From an uncultured Megasphaera sp. (GTDB lineage Bacteria; Bacillota; Negativicutes; Veillonellales; Megasphaeraceae), in the NCBI GenBank assembly GCA_934202965.1, contig CAKPYN010000005.1:1-64000 (forward strand): a DNA stretch of 64,000 nt. Reading direction: 5' to 3'. Each line of letters begins with the position of its first letter. The stretch's first letter is position 1. This document shows positions 53,577-63,028 of the stretch, one piece after another. The translations under genes and the position numbers were made by a program. The notes below the pieces were generated by a model that worked only from the letters and a program-made list of their open reading frames with translations, was not told the origin of the DNA and did not search any database.

Positions 53577-54233
53577 ATGCTGATGTATTATGCCCTGATC
53601 TTTGCCAAACTCGGCCTGGGGCTGGTAGCGCTCATTTTGCAGATTAATCTGCTGGGCAAAGGCAACCTGGCGCCTACGTCCGCTACGGACCAAGTGCAGA
53701 ACTACGTACTGGGCGGCATTATTGGCGGCGTGATTTATAATGATGCTGTCGGCATTGTCCAATTTCTGCTGATTTTGGTTAGCTGGACGCTGCTGATTAT
53801 GCTGCTGAAGTTTTTGAAAATGAACTCCCGTCAGGCTAAAATATGGATTGACGGCAAGCCGGTCATTTTAATTGAAAAAGGCGTCGTTCGGGTAGAAGCC
53901 TGCATGCGCTACGGCGTGCAGGCCTATGAGCTGCATCTCAAGCTGCGCACAGCCGGTGTCTACCGCGTGCAGGACGTGAAGAGGGCCGTGCTGGAACAAA
54001 ACGGACAGCTGACTGTCGTCCAATATGGGGAACAAAATATTCGGTTTCCCCTTGTCTTGGACGGACAAATAGACGAAGACGTGTTGGAATTGATTGGCAG
54101 AAATGCGGCGTGGCTGGGCAGTGAAATCGCGCGGCAGGGTTATACGCTGCGCGACGTGTATATTGCTGAGTATGTCGAAGGCCGCGTCATCCTCTATCCG
54201 TACGTGCCGCATACGCAGGAGAAGTCGGCATGA
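53577..54233 (+). CDS. DUF421 (YetF-like) membrane protein
   Basis: A 218-residue protein with three hydrophobic segments in the first 80 residues, then a soluble C-terminal domain. QVQNYVLGGIIGGVIYND and IWIDGKPVILIEKGVV fit DUF421; the latter corresponds to the G-x-P-x-x-x-I-x-x-G stretch of the family. The paired DUF3290 gene is directly upstream, so the two probably form one complex. The start at 53577 is behind GGGAGATGAGG; a longer frame overlaps the upstream gene. The repeat copy B follows its stop codon. Confidence 0.8.
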   Translation: MLMYYALIFAKLGLGLVALILQINLLGKGNLAPTSATDQVQNYVLGGIIGGVIYNDAVGIVQFLLILVSWTLLIMLLKFLKMNSRQAKIWIDGKPVILIEKGVVRVEACMRYGVQAYELHLKLRTAGVYRVQDVKRAVLEQNGQLTVVQYGEQNIRFPLVLDGQIDEDVLELIGRNAAWLGSEIARQGYTLRDVYIAEYVEGRVILYPYVPHTQEKSA

Positions 54234-54239
54234 AAAAGG

Positions 54240-54394
54240 AGTTGTGACATACCGATTTTTGCTGTCGTGTATCATGCGCTTCCTTTAAACGGTTTTAGTT
54301 TGAAGTTTGAAGGATAATACTCCAAACTATACACGTAACTATAGTAAAAGGACTGTAACAAATGAACTAAAAACGCTCATGTTGTTACAGTCCC
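54240..54394. repeat. Intergenic repeat, copy B
   Basis: Second copy of the element at 52846-53008. Shared blocks are TTGTGACATA, TATCATGCG, GGTTTTAGTTTGAAG and the closing GGACTGTAAC...GTTACAGTCC (perfect 10-bp stem). There is no T run here. Internal sequence between the blocks is diverged. Confidence 0.75.
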
Positions 54395-54517
54395 ATTAGC
54401 ATGTAATGTTTAGTTTATAGTGCTGGCGTTATGTGTCTAGCCTATCCATTTCCAACGATACCCTAATAAGAAATAGATGGAGCATGGTGATGAAATCTTT
54501 TATGCGGGCCGACAGCA

Positions 54518-55771
54518 TCAGCCGTGTAATTGGTCCAGCAGATGATGCAGGCTGTCAATCTGTGCGGCGGCTTCTTTCCGTATGGTTTCCGGATCTACGG
54601 TGATGCGGGCTGTGCCGCTGTCCATGGCGGCTTTGGCAACCGCTGCAGCGACTGCCGGGGCAACGCGTTTGTCAAAGGAGTCGGGAATGACGTATTCATC
54701 GGTCAATTCGTCGTCTTTGATGAGAGAGGCAATGGCATGCGAAGCGGCGAGCTTCATGTCTTCGTTGATGCTGCGGGCGCGAACGGCCAGGGCACCGCGG
54801 AAAATGCCGGGGAACACCATGACGTTGTTGATTTGGTTCGGTGAATCGGAACGGCCTGTACCGACAACTCTGGCACCGGCTGCTTTAGCCGACTGATAAT
54901 CCGTTTCTGGAATCGGATTGGCCATGGCAAAGACTACGGCATCTGTATTCATAGACGCAATGATGTCTTTGGTGAACAAATGCGGCCCCGATACGCCTAA
55001 CAGCAAATCTGCGCCTTGTACGGCATCAGCCAGGGTGCCATGCTGTTTCGTTTTATTGGTTAAGGATGCTAATTCAGCTTGTACTGGGTTCAGTCCATAC
55101 ATGCCTTCATAGAGAATGCCTGCTTTATCAACCATGGTTACATTGGATGCGCCGGCCCGAACGAGAAGACGACCGATAGAAGCACCGGCTGCACCAGCTC
55201 CATTGATAACGATTTTAGCGGTTTTCAAGTCTTTATGGACATGACGAAAAGCCCCGATAACACCGGCGAGAGCGGCAATGGCGGTACCGTGTTGGTCATC
55301 ATGAAAGACAGGAATATCCATTTCTTTTTTTAAGGTAGTTTCGATTTCATAGCATTTTGGGGATGCAATATCTTCTAAATTGATACCGGCAAAAGAAGGC
55401 TGCAGCAATTTGACCGTTTCGATAAATTGTTTCGGGTCTTTGGTATCCAAACAAATAGGAACGGCATTGACGCCTCCAAAAATTTTAAAGAGAATCGATT
55501 TACCTTCCATGACGGGCATGGCAGCTTCCGGACCAATATCTCCTAGTCCCAAGACGCGGGTACCGTCCGATATGACAGCAATCATATTGCCACGGCAAGT
55601 CAGATCAAATGACAAATCCTTGTCTTTGGCAATTACTCGGCACGGCTGCGCGACACCGGGAGTATATAGGGTACTCAGATCATCGTGGGTCTTGAGAACC
55701 GCCCGCGGCATCGTTTCCAGGATACCTTGTTTGCCACGGCGTACTTTCATGGCTTCTTCATCAAAATTCAT
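54518..55771 (-). CDS. NAD(P)-dependent malic enzyme
   Basis: This enzyme oxidatively decarboxylates malate to pyruvate. The 417-residue protein has the short bacterial form: TLYTPGVAQPC near the start, FHDDQHGTAIA, the dinucleotide fold VINGAGAAGASIGRLL, and NPIPE in FAMANPIPE. Metal and malate ligands look intact. The start at 55771 follows AGGTGAC; the longer frame has no good site. It is divergent from the fhs promoter and monocistronic in this view. NAD or NADP preference cannot be told. Confidence 0.93.
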   Translation of the reverse strand: MNFDEEAMKVRRGKQGILETMPRAVLKTHDDLSTLYTPGVAQPCRVIAKDKDLSFDLTCRGNMIAVISDGTRVLGLGDIGPEAAMPVMEGKSILFKIFGGVNAVPICLDTKDPKQFIETVKLLQPSFAGINLEDIASPKCYEIETTLKKEMDIPVFHDDQHGTAIAALAGVIGAFRHVHKDLKTAKIVINGAGAAGASIGRLLVRAGASNVTMVDKAGILYEGMYGLNPVQAELASLTNKTKQHGTLADAVQGADLLLGVSGPHLFTKDIIASMNTDAVVFAMANPIPETDYQSAKAAGARVVGTGRSDSPNQINNVMVFPGIFRGALAVRARSINEDMKLAASHAIASLIKDDELTDEYVIPDSFDKRVAPAVAAAVAKAAMDSGTARITVDPETIRKEAAAQIDSLHHLLDQLHG

Positions 55772-55854
55772 GGCATAGTCACCTCTCATCAAAATATAAA
55801 CACACTGTCTATTATATAAAAATTGCTTCCTTTCGACAAGACGGCGGTTTTGCA

Positions 55855-55884
55855 TTGACAGAACATTGGCAGGTCTTGTATAAT
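55855..55884 (+). promoter_or_regulatory. Promoter of the second ZTP-riboswitch transcript
   Basis: TTGACA at 55855-55860, an 18-base spacer and TATAAT at 55879-55884, closely matching the promoter at 18565-18594. Confidence 0.88.
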
Positions 55885-55888
55885 AAAA

Positions 55889-55987
55889 CCGTAATCATGT
55901 GACTGACGGAAGTGGAGTATACCACGGGGAGCATGATAGATACCAAGCCGACCGTCTGGGCAATTTCCAGAATGTCGGTGTTTTTTT
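55889..55987 (+). promoter_or_regulatory. ZTP riboswitch (pfl RNA) controlling fhs
   Basis: The same blocks as at 18600: GACTGACGG, GTGGAGTATACCAC hairpin, GGGGAGCATGAT and CCGACCGTCTGGGCA. The terminator forms between CCGAC (55948-55952) and GTCGG (55974-55978) with inner CTGG/CCAG and a T run. ZTP/ZMP, which accumulates when formyl-THF is short, should allow readthrough into fhs. This fits the enzyme's role in making formyl-THF. Confidence 0.94.
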
Positions 55988-56015
55988 ATGGACAAAATAA
56001 GGAGTGAAGCAATTC

Positions 56016-57695
56016 ATGGCAAAGGTATTAAGCGATATTGAGATTGCACAGCAAACAACACTGGAACCGATTGTAAAGATTGCGGAACAAGTCGGTCTTT
56101 CTGAAGATGATTTGGAATTATACGGTAAATATAAAGCGAAAATTTCATTTGACGCGATTAAACGGCTTTCTAAGCAAAAAGACGGCAAACTCGTCTTGGT
56201 GACGGCCATTACACCGACGCCGGCCGGCGAAGGCAAGACGCTGACGACAATTGGCTTGGCACAGGCTTTGAACCAAATGGGACATAAAACGGTCGTCGCG
56301 CTCCGTGAACCGTCGCTGGGCCCGGTATTCGGTATCAAAGGCGGTGCAGCCGGCGGCGGCTATTCCCAAGTCCTGCCGATGGAAGACATCAACCTTCATT
56401 TTACCGGCGATATGCATGCCATTACGGCAGCCAACAACTTGCTGGCTGCAGCGATTGACAACCATGTACATCAAGGGAATGCATTGCGCATTGATGTGCG
56501 CCGTATTGTTTGGAAACGCGTTATGGATATGAATGACCGCGCTCTGCGCAATTTGGTAGTTGGCATGGGCGGTAAGGTATGTGGTTTTCCGCGGGAAGAT
56601 CATTTTATGATTACCGTTGCGTCGGAAATTATGGCAGCCCTTTGCCTGGCCCATGACTTAATGGATCTGAAAAAACGTATGGGTGATATTACGGTTGCCT
56701 ATGATTTGGATGGCAATCTCGTTACAGCTCGTCAGCTCGGCGTAGAAGGTGCCATGGCGATTCTCATGAAAGATGCTATCAAGCCGAATTTAGTGCAAAC
56801 GATTGAACATACGCCGGCTCTAGTACATGGCGGCCCCTTTGCAAATATTGCACATGGATGCAACTCTGTCGTTGCGACCAAACTGGCCATGAAAATGGGA
56901 GATATTGCCGTTACAGAAGCCGGATTCGGTGCCGATCTCGGTGCAGAAAAATTCATGGACATTAAATGTCGTTTTGCCGGCATTAAACCGAATGCAGTTG
57001 TTATTGTAGCGACTGTCCGTGCTCTCAAAATGCATGGCGGTGTCGATAAAAAGAATTTACAAGAAGAAAATGTAGAAGCCCTCAAAAAAGGCTTTGCAAA
57101 CTTGGCGAAACATATCGAAAATATGCGGCAGTTTGATGTACCGGTTCTTGTGGGCATCAATAAATTTAGCAGCGATACGGATGAAGAAATCGCAACACTG
57201 CGCAGCCTTTGTGAAGAGTATGGCGTAGAAGTTGCTCTTAACAACTGTTGGGCTGAAGGTGGTAAAGGCGGTTTGGAAATGGGCGAAAAAGTGGTACAGC
57301 TCTTACAGCAGTCGCAAACATCGTATAAGCCGCTTTATGATGTGAATGATACGATTCCGCAGAAGATGGAAACCATCGTCAAGAAAATCTATGGTGGCGA
57401 CGGTGTCATTTTTGAAAAAAATGCACAAAAACAAATTAAAGAATTAGAAAAGTTTGGTTTGGATAAGATGCCGATTTGCGTAGCCAAGACACAGTATTCC
57501 TTGTCTGACGATCCGACTTTGTTAGGTGCACCCAGCGGATTTACCGTTACAGTACAGGATGTTCGTGTCTGCACGGGTGCCGGCTTTATTGTCTGCCAGA
57601 CCAGTAATATTATGACCATGCCGGGATTGCCGAAAGTACCAGCTGCCAATCGAATGGATATTGATGAAAATGGCGTCATTACCGGATTGTTCTAA
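56016..57695 (+). CDS. fhs: Formate-tetrahydrofolate ligase Fhs
   Basis: Fhs joins formate to tetrahydrofolate with ATP to give 10-formyl-THF for purine synthesis. The 559-residue protein carries the P-loop [37 protein letters not shown] (quoted in part as [10 protein letters not shown]), and [14 protein letters not shown], all diagnostic. The ATG at 56016 is behind AAGGAG at fitting spacing; a start four codons earlier is possible. It is directly controlled by the ZTP riboswitch and is co-transcribed with the cyclohydrolase gene that overlaps its end. Confidence 0.96.
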   Translation: MAKVLSDIEIAQQTTLEPIVKIAEQVGLSEDDLELYGKYKAKISFDAIKRLSKQKDGKLVLVTAITPTPAGEGKTLTTIGLAQALNQMGHKTVVALREPSLGPVFGIKGGAAGGGYSQVLPMEDINLHFTGDMHAITAANNLLAAAIDNHVHQGNALRIDVRRIVWKRVMDMNDRALRNLVVGMGGKVCGFPREDHFMITVASEIMAALCLAHDLMDLKKRMGDITVAYDLDGNLVTARQLGVEGAMAILMKDAIKPNLVQTIEHTPALVHGGPFANIAHGCNSVVATKLAMKMGDIAVTEAGFGADLGAEKFMDIKCRFAGIKPNAVVIVATVRALKMHGGVDKKNLQEENVEALKKGFANLAKHIENMRQFDVPVLVGINKFSSDTDEEIATLRSLCEEYGVEVALNNCWAEGGKGGLEMGEKVVQLLQQSQTSYKPLYDVNDTIPQKMETIVKKIYGGDGVIFEKNAQKQIKELEKFGLDKMPICVAKTQYSLSDDPTLLGAPSGFTVTVQDVRVCTGAGFIVCQTSNIMTMPGLPKVPAANRMDIDENGVITGLF

Positions 57696-58317
57696 GCCCG
57701 ATTTCAGCCATTTCAAATCCATGCCGCTGGATGAACTCTTGGAAGCGGCGGCATCCAAAGAACCGGTTCCCGGCGGCGGCGGTATCGCTGCGATGACAGC
57801 TGCATCGGCAGCAGCTCTCGTAGAAATGGTAGCGAACCTGACAATTGGCAAAAAAGGCTATGAAGATGTAGAACCGCAAATGAAAGACATTCGGAAGCAG
57901 GCCCGGACACTGCGCGCCCATTACCTCAAAGGTATTGAAGAAGACGCGGTGGCCTTTGACGGCGTCATCCGGGCAGTGCGTCTGCCTAAAGACACGCCGG
58001 ATCGGACGGCTATTGTACAGCAGGCCTTTAAGGATGCGGCAACGATTCCCTTTACCTTGGGGAAAGATATTTTTACGCTGCTGCAGCTGGCAGCCCAGAC
58101 CGTACAATACGGCAATGCCTGGGTCATCACAGACGGCGCCATTGCCGCCATGAATGCCCGCTCGGCCATGCGGTCTGCCTTTTACAGCGTTCGCATCAAC
58201 CTCAAATCCATCAAAGACCAGGCATTCGTCGATACGATGATGCAGTCTGTTTTGGATATAGAAGAACAGGCTCGGCATGTAGAAGAACAAGTAGAAACAT
58301 TATACGCCAGTCGATAA
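57664..58317 (+). CDS. fchA: Methenyl-THF cyclohydrolase / formimido-THF cyclodeaminase-like (FchA)
   Basis: A 217-residue protein of the FTCD_C (formiminotransferase-cyclodeaminase) fold. The N-terminal [28 protein letters not shown] and the later helical bundle are characteristic; quoted short: [12 protein letters not shown]. In FchA-type enzymes it interconverts methenyl- and formyl-THF. It overlaps the end of fhs by 32 bases, which suggests coupling, and the exact start (57664 or 57670) is uncertain. It serves the same folate branch as fhs. A histidine-degradation role is less likely here. Confidence 0.85.
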   Translation: MKMASLPDCSKPDFSHFKSMPLDELLEAAASKEPVPGGGGIAAMTAASAAALVEMVANLTIGKKGYEDVEPQMKDIRKQARTLRAHYLKGIEEDAVAFDGVIRAVRLPKDTPDRTAIVQQAFKDAATIPFTLGKDIFTLLQLAAQTVQYGNAWVITDGAIAAMNARSAMRSAFYSVRINLKSIKDQAFVDTMMQSVLDIEEQARHVEEQVETLYASR

Positions 58318-58323
58318 CATACG

Positions 58324-58373
58324 AGGAACTGCAGCATACGGAAAATGTCCTGCATGCGCAGTTCCTTTTTTTT
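58324..58373 (+). terminator. Terminator of fhs-fchA
   Basis: AGGAACTGC (58324-58332) pairs with GCAGTTCCT (58358-58366) around a 25-base loop, followed by T's. Confidence 0.88.
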
Positions 58374-58455
58374 GTAGTTGTGTATCGTAGTGTTGTAATA
58401 TAGTAATATCTCTTCTGTACGTTGTATGGTAAACTTGAAAATGGGGGAAATAGGA

Positions 58456-59403
58456 ATGACTGATTATAAAGAATATATATATGCTGTATACCAAGAAAAA
58501 AGTTTCTCCAAAGCTGCTAAAAAATTATATGTATCGTAGCCATGGCTTAGTGCGACAGTAAAAAAAGTGGAACAGGAACTGGACGTACGGCTTTTTGACC
58601 GCAGCACAACACCCATTTCGTTAACAGAAGCGGGAGCATATTATATTCAGCGTGTAGAAGAAATTCGACGCATTGAACAAGATATGATTCAGCATTTTCA
58701 AGAATTGCGCAATGCACAGCATCGCGTATTGCATATTGGCAGTTCTATGTTTTTTTGTACGTATGTCTTACCGAAACTATTACATGAATTTCGTGCCAAA
58801 TATCCTCATGTAGTCATTCGATTTGAAGAAGGAAATAGCCAAAATTTATTACAGCGTATGCTCAATGGCAAACTAGATGTTATTATTGAAGCAGAACAGC
58901 TTTTGAATGAACAAATCGTACATGTGCCCTGGATGCAGGAAGAAATCGTATTAGCTGTACCAGCTTCGTATACCATAAATAAAAAATTGGCAGCGTATTG
59001 TTATTCGTTTGAGGAATTTTTACATAGGGAAACAATCTACAAAGAAGCTGTATCTCTACAGAATTTTAAAAATGAGATGTTTTTATTGCTTACGGAGGGC
59101 AACGAGAGTTATACAAGGAGTATGCAGTTATGTGAACATGCAGGATTTATACCTCATGTTTCCATGTATTTAACACAGATGATGACGGCGTATTATTTAG
59201 CTTGTGAAGGACAGGGGATTGCTTTTTTGCGTTCGACTATTCCTGCTTATGTTATACCAACCGATACAGTCGTATTTTACCGTTTGTCTGATTCATTAGT
59301 ATTTCGGCAGACCTATATTCATTATCCGCAAAAAGGTATTTCAGCTATCCAAAAAGAATTGATTCAGTTTTTGCGTGATGCGATGACTGGTCCAATAGAA
59401 TGA
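58456..59403 (+). pseudogene. LysR-family regulator with an amber stop in the helix-turn-helix
   Basis: Reading from the ATG at 58456 gives MTDYKEYIYAVYQEKSFSKA, then AKKLYVS, TAG at 58537-58539, and PWLSATVKKVEQELDVRLFD in the same frame. Here TAG replaces the glutamine of the usual VSQPALS motif, a CAG to TAG change at codon 28. The remaining 290 codons stay open and hold a complete effector-binding domain (ISLTEAGAYY and on). No frameshift is seen. Internal restart at the GTG at 58567 would lose the DNA-binding helix. A sequencing error or suppression cannot be excluded. It lies directly before the aminotransferase operon, in the same orientation. Confidence 0.85.
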
Positions 59404-59474
59404 ATATGTTTTTATAATAAAATGGCAGTTCACCAATATATATATAAACATATGGCCTATATATTCTTTCGTAT

Positions 59475-59504
59475 TTTACGGACTCGCCGCAGGTAGGATA
59501 TACT
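59475..59504 (+). promoter_or_regulatory. Candidate promoter of the aminotransferase operon
   Basis: TTTACG at 59475-59480, an 18-base spacer and TATACT at 59499-59504. The AT-rich dyads upstream (59440-59465) could be a LysR site, but no clear T-N11-A box was found. Confidence 0.5.
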
Positions 59505-59554
59505 AATACATGAAAAAAGTATGTATATATTCATAAAAATAGAGGCGAGGGTAT

Positions 59555-60757
59555 ATGAGCAGCATGATTTCGAAACGAATGAATCAAATGATACCGTCAG
59601 GCATTCGCAAAGTAAATGAAAAGGCGTTGGCAATGGAACGAAACGGTGTATCCGTATTACATTTTGAAATTGGACGTCCTGATTTTGATACACCGGCATA
59701 TATCAAAAAAGCAGCAATGGAAAGCATAGATGCAGGACATGTTTTTTATACGTCCAATTTTGGTACGGCAGAATTACGGGAAGAAATAGCCAGGAAGTTA
59801 GAACGGGAAAATCATATTTTGTATAAGCCAACAGAAATACTAGTTACGGTAGGACTTTCAGAAGCGGTATTTGCTGTTTTGGCAGCTATTTTAGATGAAG
59901 GTGACGAAATTCTTGTTCCTGATCCGGTTTGGCTTAATTATATCAATGTGCCGCGCTTTTTGGGGGCAGTGCCTGTATCATACAGCTTGCATGAAGAAAC
60001 AGGCTTTCAAATGAATTTACAGGAAATTAAAGAAAAGATTACTCCGAAAACGAAGGCGATTGTTCTCGTGACGCCCAATAATCCTACTGGCGGCGTACTG
60101 GAAAAGGATGTATTGCAGGATGTTGCTGCTATAGCACAAAAAAACAACTTGTTTGTTATTTCTGATGAAATTTATGAACGGCTTATTTATGATAAAGCTG
60201 TACATATCAGTATAGCTTCTTTGCCTGGAATGAAAGAGCGGACATTTACACTGAATGGCATGTCTAAAGCGTATTCGATGACTGGATGGCGAATTGGATA
60301 TGTTGCAGCACCGGAAGCGTATATTCAGGCAATTAACAAATTTCATCAGCATAATACGACATGTGCGCCATCCTTTGTACAGGATGCGGCTGTTGTAGCG
60401 CTGCATGATGAACAGGATGAAGTACAGCGTATGGTGGCTGAATATGAACGCAGACGAAATTATGCTGTACAGGCAATCAATGCGATTCCGGGTCTTCATT
60501 GTACTTGTCCCAAAGGGGCATTTTATATATTTATCAATTGTAAAGCACTTGGAAAATCTTCAGAGGAATTGGCGTCCTATCTGTTGGATACAGCGCATAT
60601 TGCGCTGGTACCGGGCAATGTATTTGGCACTGGCGGTGAAGGGTATTTGCGCATGTCTTTTGCCAATAGTTATGAACATATCGTAGAAGGATGCAGCCGG
60701 CTGGCAGATGCAGCAGAAACAGGGGGAATAAGCGATGCGGTTGGCAACTATTTATAA
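59555..60757 (+). CDS. Class I PLP aminotransferase
   Basis: A 400-residue cytosolic aminotransferase of the AspC/aromatic (fold-type I) group. Motifs: EIGRPDFDTP near the start, VTPNNPTGGV, FVISDEIYERLIYD, and the PLP-lysine segment NGMSKAYSMTGWRIGY, with the catalytic Lys in MSKAY. An Arg near the end in LRMSFAN completes the substrate site. The amino-donor and substrate are not fixed. The gene overlaps the next one by 23 bases, forming an operon with an FAH hydrolase, transporter, YcsI and pxpA. Confidence 0.92.
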   Translation: MSSMISKRMNQMIPSGIRKVNEKALAMERNGVSVLHFEIGRPDFDTPAYIKKAAMESIDAGHVFYTSNFGTAELREEIARKLERENHILYKPTEILVTVGLSEAVFAVLAAILDEGDEILVPDPVWLNYINVPRFLGAVPVSYSLHEETGFQMNLQEIKEKITPKTKAIVLVTPNNPTGGVLEKDVLQDVAAIAQKNNLFVISDEIYERLIYDKAVHISIASLPGMKERTFTLNGMSKAYSMTGWRIGYVAAPEAYIQAINKFHQHNTTCAPSFVQDAAVVALHDEQDEVQRMVAEYERRRNYAVQAINAIPGLHCTCPKGAFYIFINCKALGKSSEELASYLLDTAHIALVPGNVFGTGGEGYLRMSFANSYEHIVEGCSRLADAAETGGISDAVGNYL

Positions 60758-61643
60758 CAACGGTAAAGAAACAGCAGGTATTGTCTGTTCTCAGGGCATA
60801 TATTGCATAAAAACATTAAATGCATATAAAGGCACGGCTTGGGAAACAGATATCATGTCTTTGATTCAAACTGAAGAAATTCCAGGCCTTACCTATTGGT
60901 ATGCCCATGGCGGTAAGGAAGAATTAGAAACGATGCCGGAAGTGATTCCGTATGAAAAAGTACAGTATGCGCCGTTATACCGAAATCCACAGCGAATTTT
61001 TGGCATTGGTCTGAATTATGTCGATCATGCCGGTGATTTAGGTGAAAACGCACCGGTTGGATTTCCCGGCAGTTTTTATAAGCCGGCGAGCACGATTATC
61101 GGCTATGGAGATGAAATCCATATTCCCCGACTGGCTGAAGCGAAAAAAACAACGGCAGAAGCAGAACTGGGAATTATTTTGGGGAAAGACTGCAAGTATA
61201 TCGACGAATCGGATTGGCAGGACTATGTAGTGGGATATACGACGATTTTAGATATGACTGAAGAATCTATCTTGCGGCAAAATCCTCGTTTTTTGACATT
61301 AGTCAAAGGGTTTGACACATTCTTTTCGTTTGGGCCGCAATTAGTTACACCTGATGAAATTGGTGACGTTTTGCAATTAAAAGTACAGTCCGTTCATAAT
61401 GGCGTTGTTCATGCGGAAAATATTGTTAATAATATGACGCATAAGCCAAGCAGGCTGATTTCATTGATATCGCATATACAGGGATGGAAGGCTGGCGACA
61501 TATTGTCTACGGGAACTCCTAGGGCTTTTCCTATTGCGGAAGGCGATGTAGCTGAATGCCGGATTATGGGGCCGCATCAATTTATGATGGAACCGCTGCG
61601 CAATCCGGTTATTGATTTGAAAAAACATCCGGAACATATATAA
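60735..61643 (+). CDS. Fumarylacetoacetate-hydrolase family protein
   Basis: A 302-residue protein of the FAH superfamily, which includes acylpyruvases, 2-oxo-hept-3-ene-dioate hydratases and decarboxylases. Visible are FGIGLNYVDHAGDLG, the metal-binding KPASTIIGYGDEIHIP, AELGIILGKDC, VVGYTTILDMTEES and LISHIQGWKAGDILSTGTP. It overlaps the aminotransferase by 23 bases. Its partner role is probably hydrolysis or decarboxylation of a 2-oxoacid made by the aminotransferase; that is inference. Confidence 0.88.
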   Translation: MRLATIYNNGKETAGIVCSQGIYCIKTLNAYKGTAWETDIMSLIQTEEIPGLTYWYAHGGKEELETMPEVIPYEKVQYAPLYRNPQRIFGIGLNYVDHAGDLGENAPVGFPGSFYKPASTIIGYGDEIHIPRLAEAKKTTAEAELGIILGKDCKYIDESDWQDYVVGYTTILDMTEESILRQNPRFLTLVKGFDTFFSFGPQLVTPDEIGDVLQLKVQSVHNGVVHAENIVNNMTHKPSRLISLISHIQGWKAGDILSTGTPRAFPIAEGDVAECRIMGPHQFMMEPLRNPVIDLKKHPEHI

Positions 61644-61684
61644 AGAGTCTTATAGCCTATACGAAATCGTATATAGGAAAGAAA

Positions 61685-61712
61685 TTGACTTATTTTTAAT
61701 AAAGTGTATAAT
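61685..61712 (+). promoter_or_regulatory. Candidate internal promoter before the transporter gene
   Basis: TTGACT, a 16-base spacer and TATAAT at 61707-61712, followed by the hairpin at 61738. Confidence 0.6.
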
Positions 61713-61737
61713 AACATCATCAATAAAATATAAAGCA

Positions 61738-61772
61738 AAGAAGCTGCTAGACGTAATGTTTAGCAGCTTCTT
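61738..61772 (+). terminator. Hairpin in the leader of the transporter gene
   Basis: AAGAAGCTGCTA pairs with TAGCAGCTTCTT (12 bp, perfect) around an 11-base loop. The T tract is short, so it may be an attenuator or a processing/stability hairpin rather than a full terminator. It lies about 20 bases before the start codon. Confidence 0.6.
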
Positions 61773-61792
61773 GTGCGTGAGGGGGAATTGAT

Positions 61793-62989
61793 ATGGGCAA
61801 GAAATTTGATTGGAGCCTATTGATGGGGGCAGCGTTTCTGATGGCTACGTCTTCTATCGGACCTGGGTTTGTTACGCAGACGACAGTTTTTACGCAGACG
61901 CTGATGGCCAGTTTTGGGTTTGTTATTTTGTTATCCGTTATTTTAGATGTAGGGGCACAGCTAAATGTATGGAGAATTATTGGCGTTAGCGGTAAGAGGG
62001 GCCAGGATATTGCCAATATGGTACTGCCGGGATTGGGATATTTTGTATCATTTCTGATTGTATTAGGCGGCTTAGCTTTTAATATCGGAAATATTGGCGG
62101 CTGTGGTTTGGGGTTACAGGTATTATTTGGAATAGACCCCAAAGTAGGGGCAGCGATTAGTGCCGTTATTGGGATTTCTATATTCTTAGTCAAAGAAGCA
62201 GGCAAAGTGATGGATCGTTTTACGCAGATTGCCGGTTTTGTTATGATTGCCTTAACCTTGTATGTGGCTATTTCTTCACAGCCTCCTGTAGGCGAAGCCA
62301 TAGTCAAGACCTTTGTACCGGATACCATTGATTATTCTGCAATTGTTACGCTGCTGGGCGGCACGGTTGGCGGGTACATTATGTTTTCTGGCGGTCATCG
62401 GCTGATTGATGCCGGTGTTGTCGGCCAAGACGCTTTGCCGCAGATTACCCGTTCCTCTGTAACCGGTATATGTATTACCGGTATCATGCGTACGTTGTTG
62501 TTTTTGGCAACCTTAGGCGTTATTGCAGGAGGATTTGTGTTAGACAAAGCGAATCCGCCGGCATCCGTTTTTTTACAGGCTGCCGGGACGGTAGGGTATA
62601 AGATTTTTGGTATCGTTTTGTGGGCCGCTGCAATTTCTTCGGTTATTGGCTGTGCCTATACATCAGTATCGTTTATTCGTACATTTAGTGCCAAACTGGA
62701 AGCGAACTATCGATGGCTGATTATTGGCTTTATTGTATTTTCTACTCTTGTATTTGTAATCGTTGGCCGGCCTGTATTTATTTTGGTTATTGTTGGTACA
62801 TTAAATGGGCTGATTTTGCCGATTACGTTGACGGTTACGTTGATTGCCGCCCATAAAAAGCGTGTTGTCGGTGCGTATAAACACCCGGTGTGGATGACCG
62901 TTTTTGGCGTGATTGTTGTTGTATTGACTACGTATATGTGCGGCATGACTTTTTTATACCAGATTCCCAAATTGATGGGGATTGCCTAA
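61793..62989 (+). CDS. NRAMP-family transporter (YcsG-like)
   Basis: A 398-residue protein with about eleven hydrophobic segments, of the NRAMP-related group found next to ycsI and pxpA in Bacillus subtilis (ycsG). The start GAAFLMATSSIGPGFVTQTT is the family's first helix. The classical metal-site DPGN of manganese NRAMP carriers is not seen; the corresponding position reads SIGPGFVTQ. A non-metal substrate is therefore plausible, as the operon suggests (5-oxoproline or a related acid). The start follows GGGGGA. Confidence 0.82.
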   Translation: MGKKFDWSLLMGAAFLMATSSIGPGFVTQTTVFTQTLMASFGFVILLSVILDVGAQLNVWRIIGVSGKRGQDIANMVLPGLGYFVSFLIVLGGLAFNIGNIGGCGLGLQVLFGIDPKVGAAISAVIGISIFLVKEAGKVMDRFTQIAGFVMIALTLYVAISSQPPVGEAIVKTFVPDTIDYSAIVTLLGGTVGGYIMFSGGHRLIDAGVVGQDALPQITRSSVTGICITGIMRTLLFLATLGVIAGGFVLDKANPPASVFLQAAGTVGYKIFGIVLWAAAISSVIGCAYTSVSFIRTFSAKLEANYRWLIIGFIVFSTLVFVIVGRPVFILVIVGTLNGLILPITLTVTLIAAHKKRVVGAYKHPVWMTVFGVIVVVLTTYMCGMTFLYQIPKLMGIA

Positions 62990-63028
62990 GGCGTATATAT
63001 ATGTATTGAAATGACAGGGGGAAGTTTG

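Noticed and set aside
58540..59403. Intact LysR gene starting at the GTG at 58567
   Set aside because: That start would remove the helix-turn-helix; the upstream frame clearly encodes the missing part, interrupted only by TAG.
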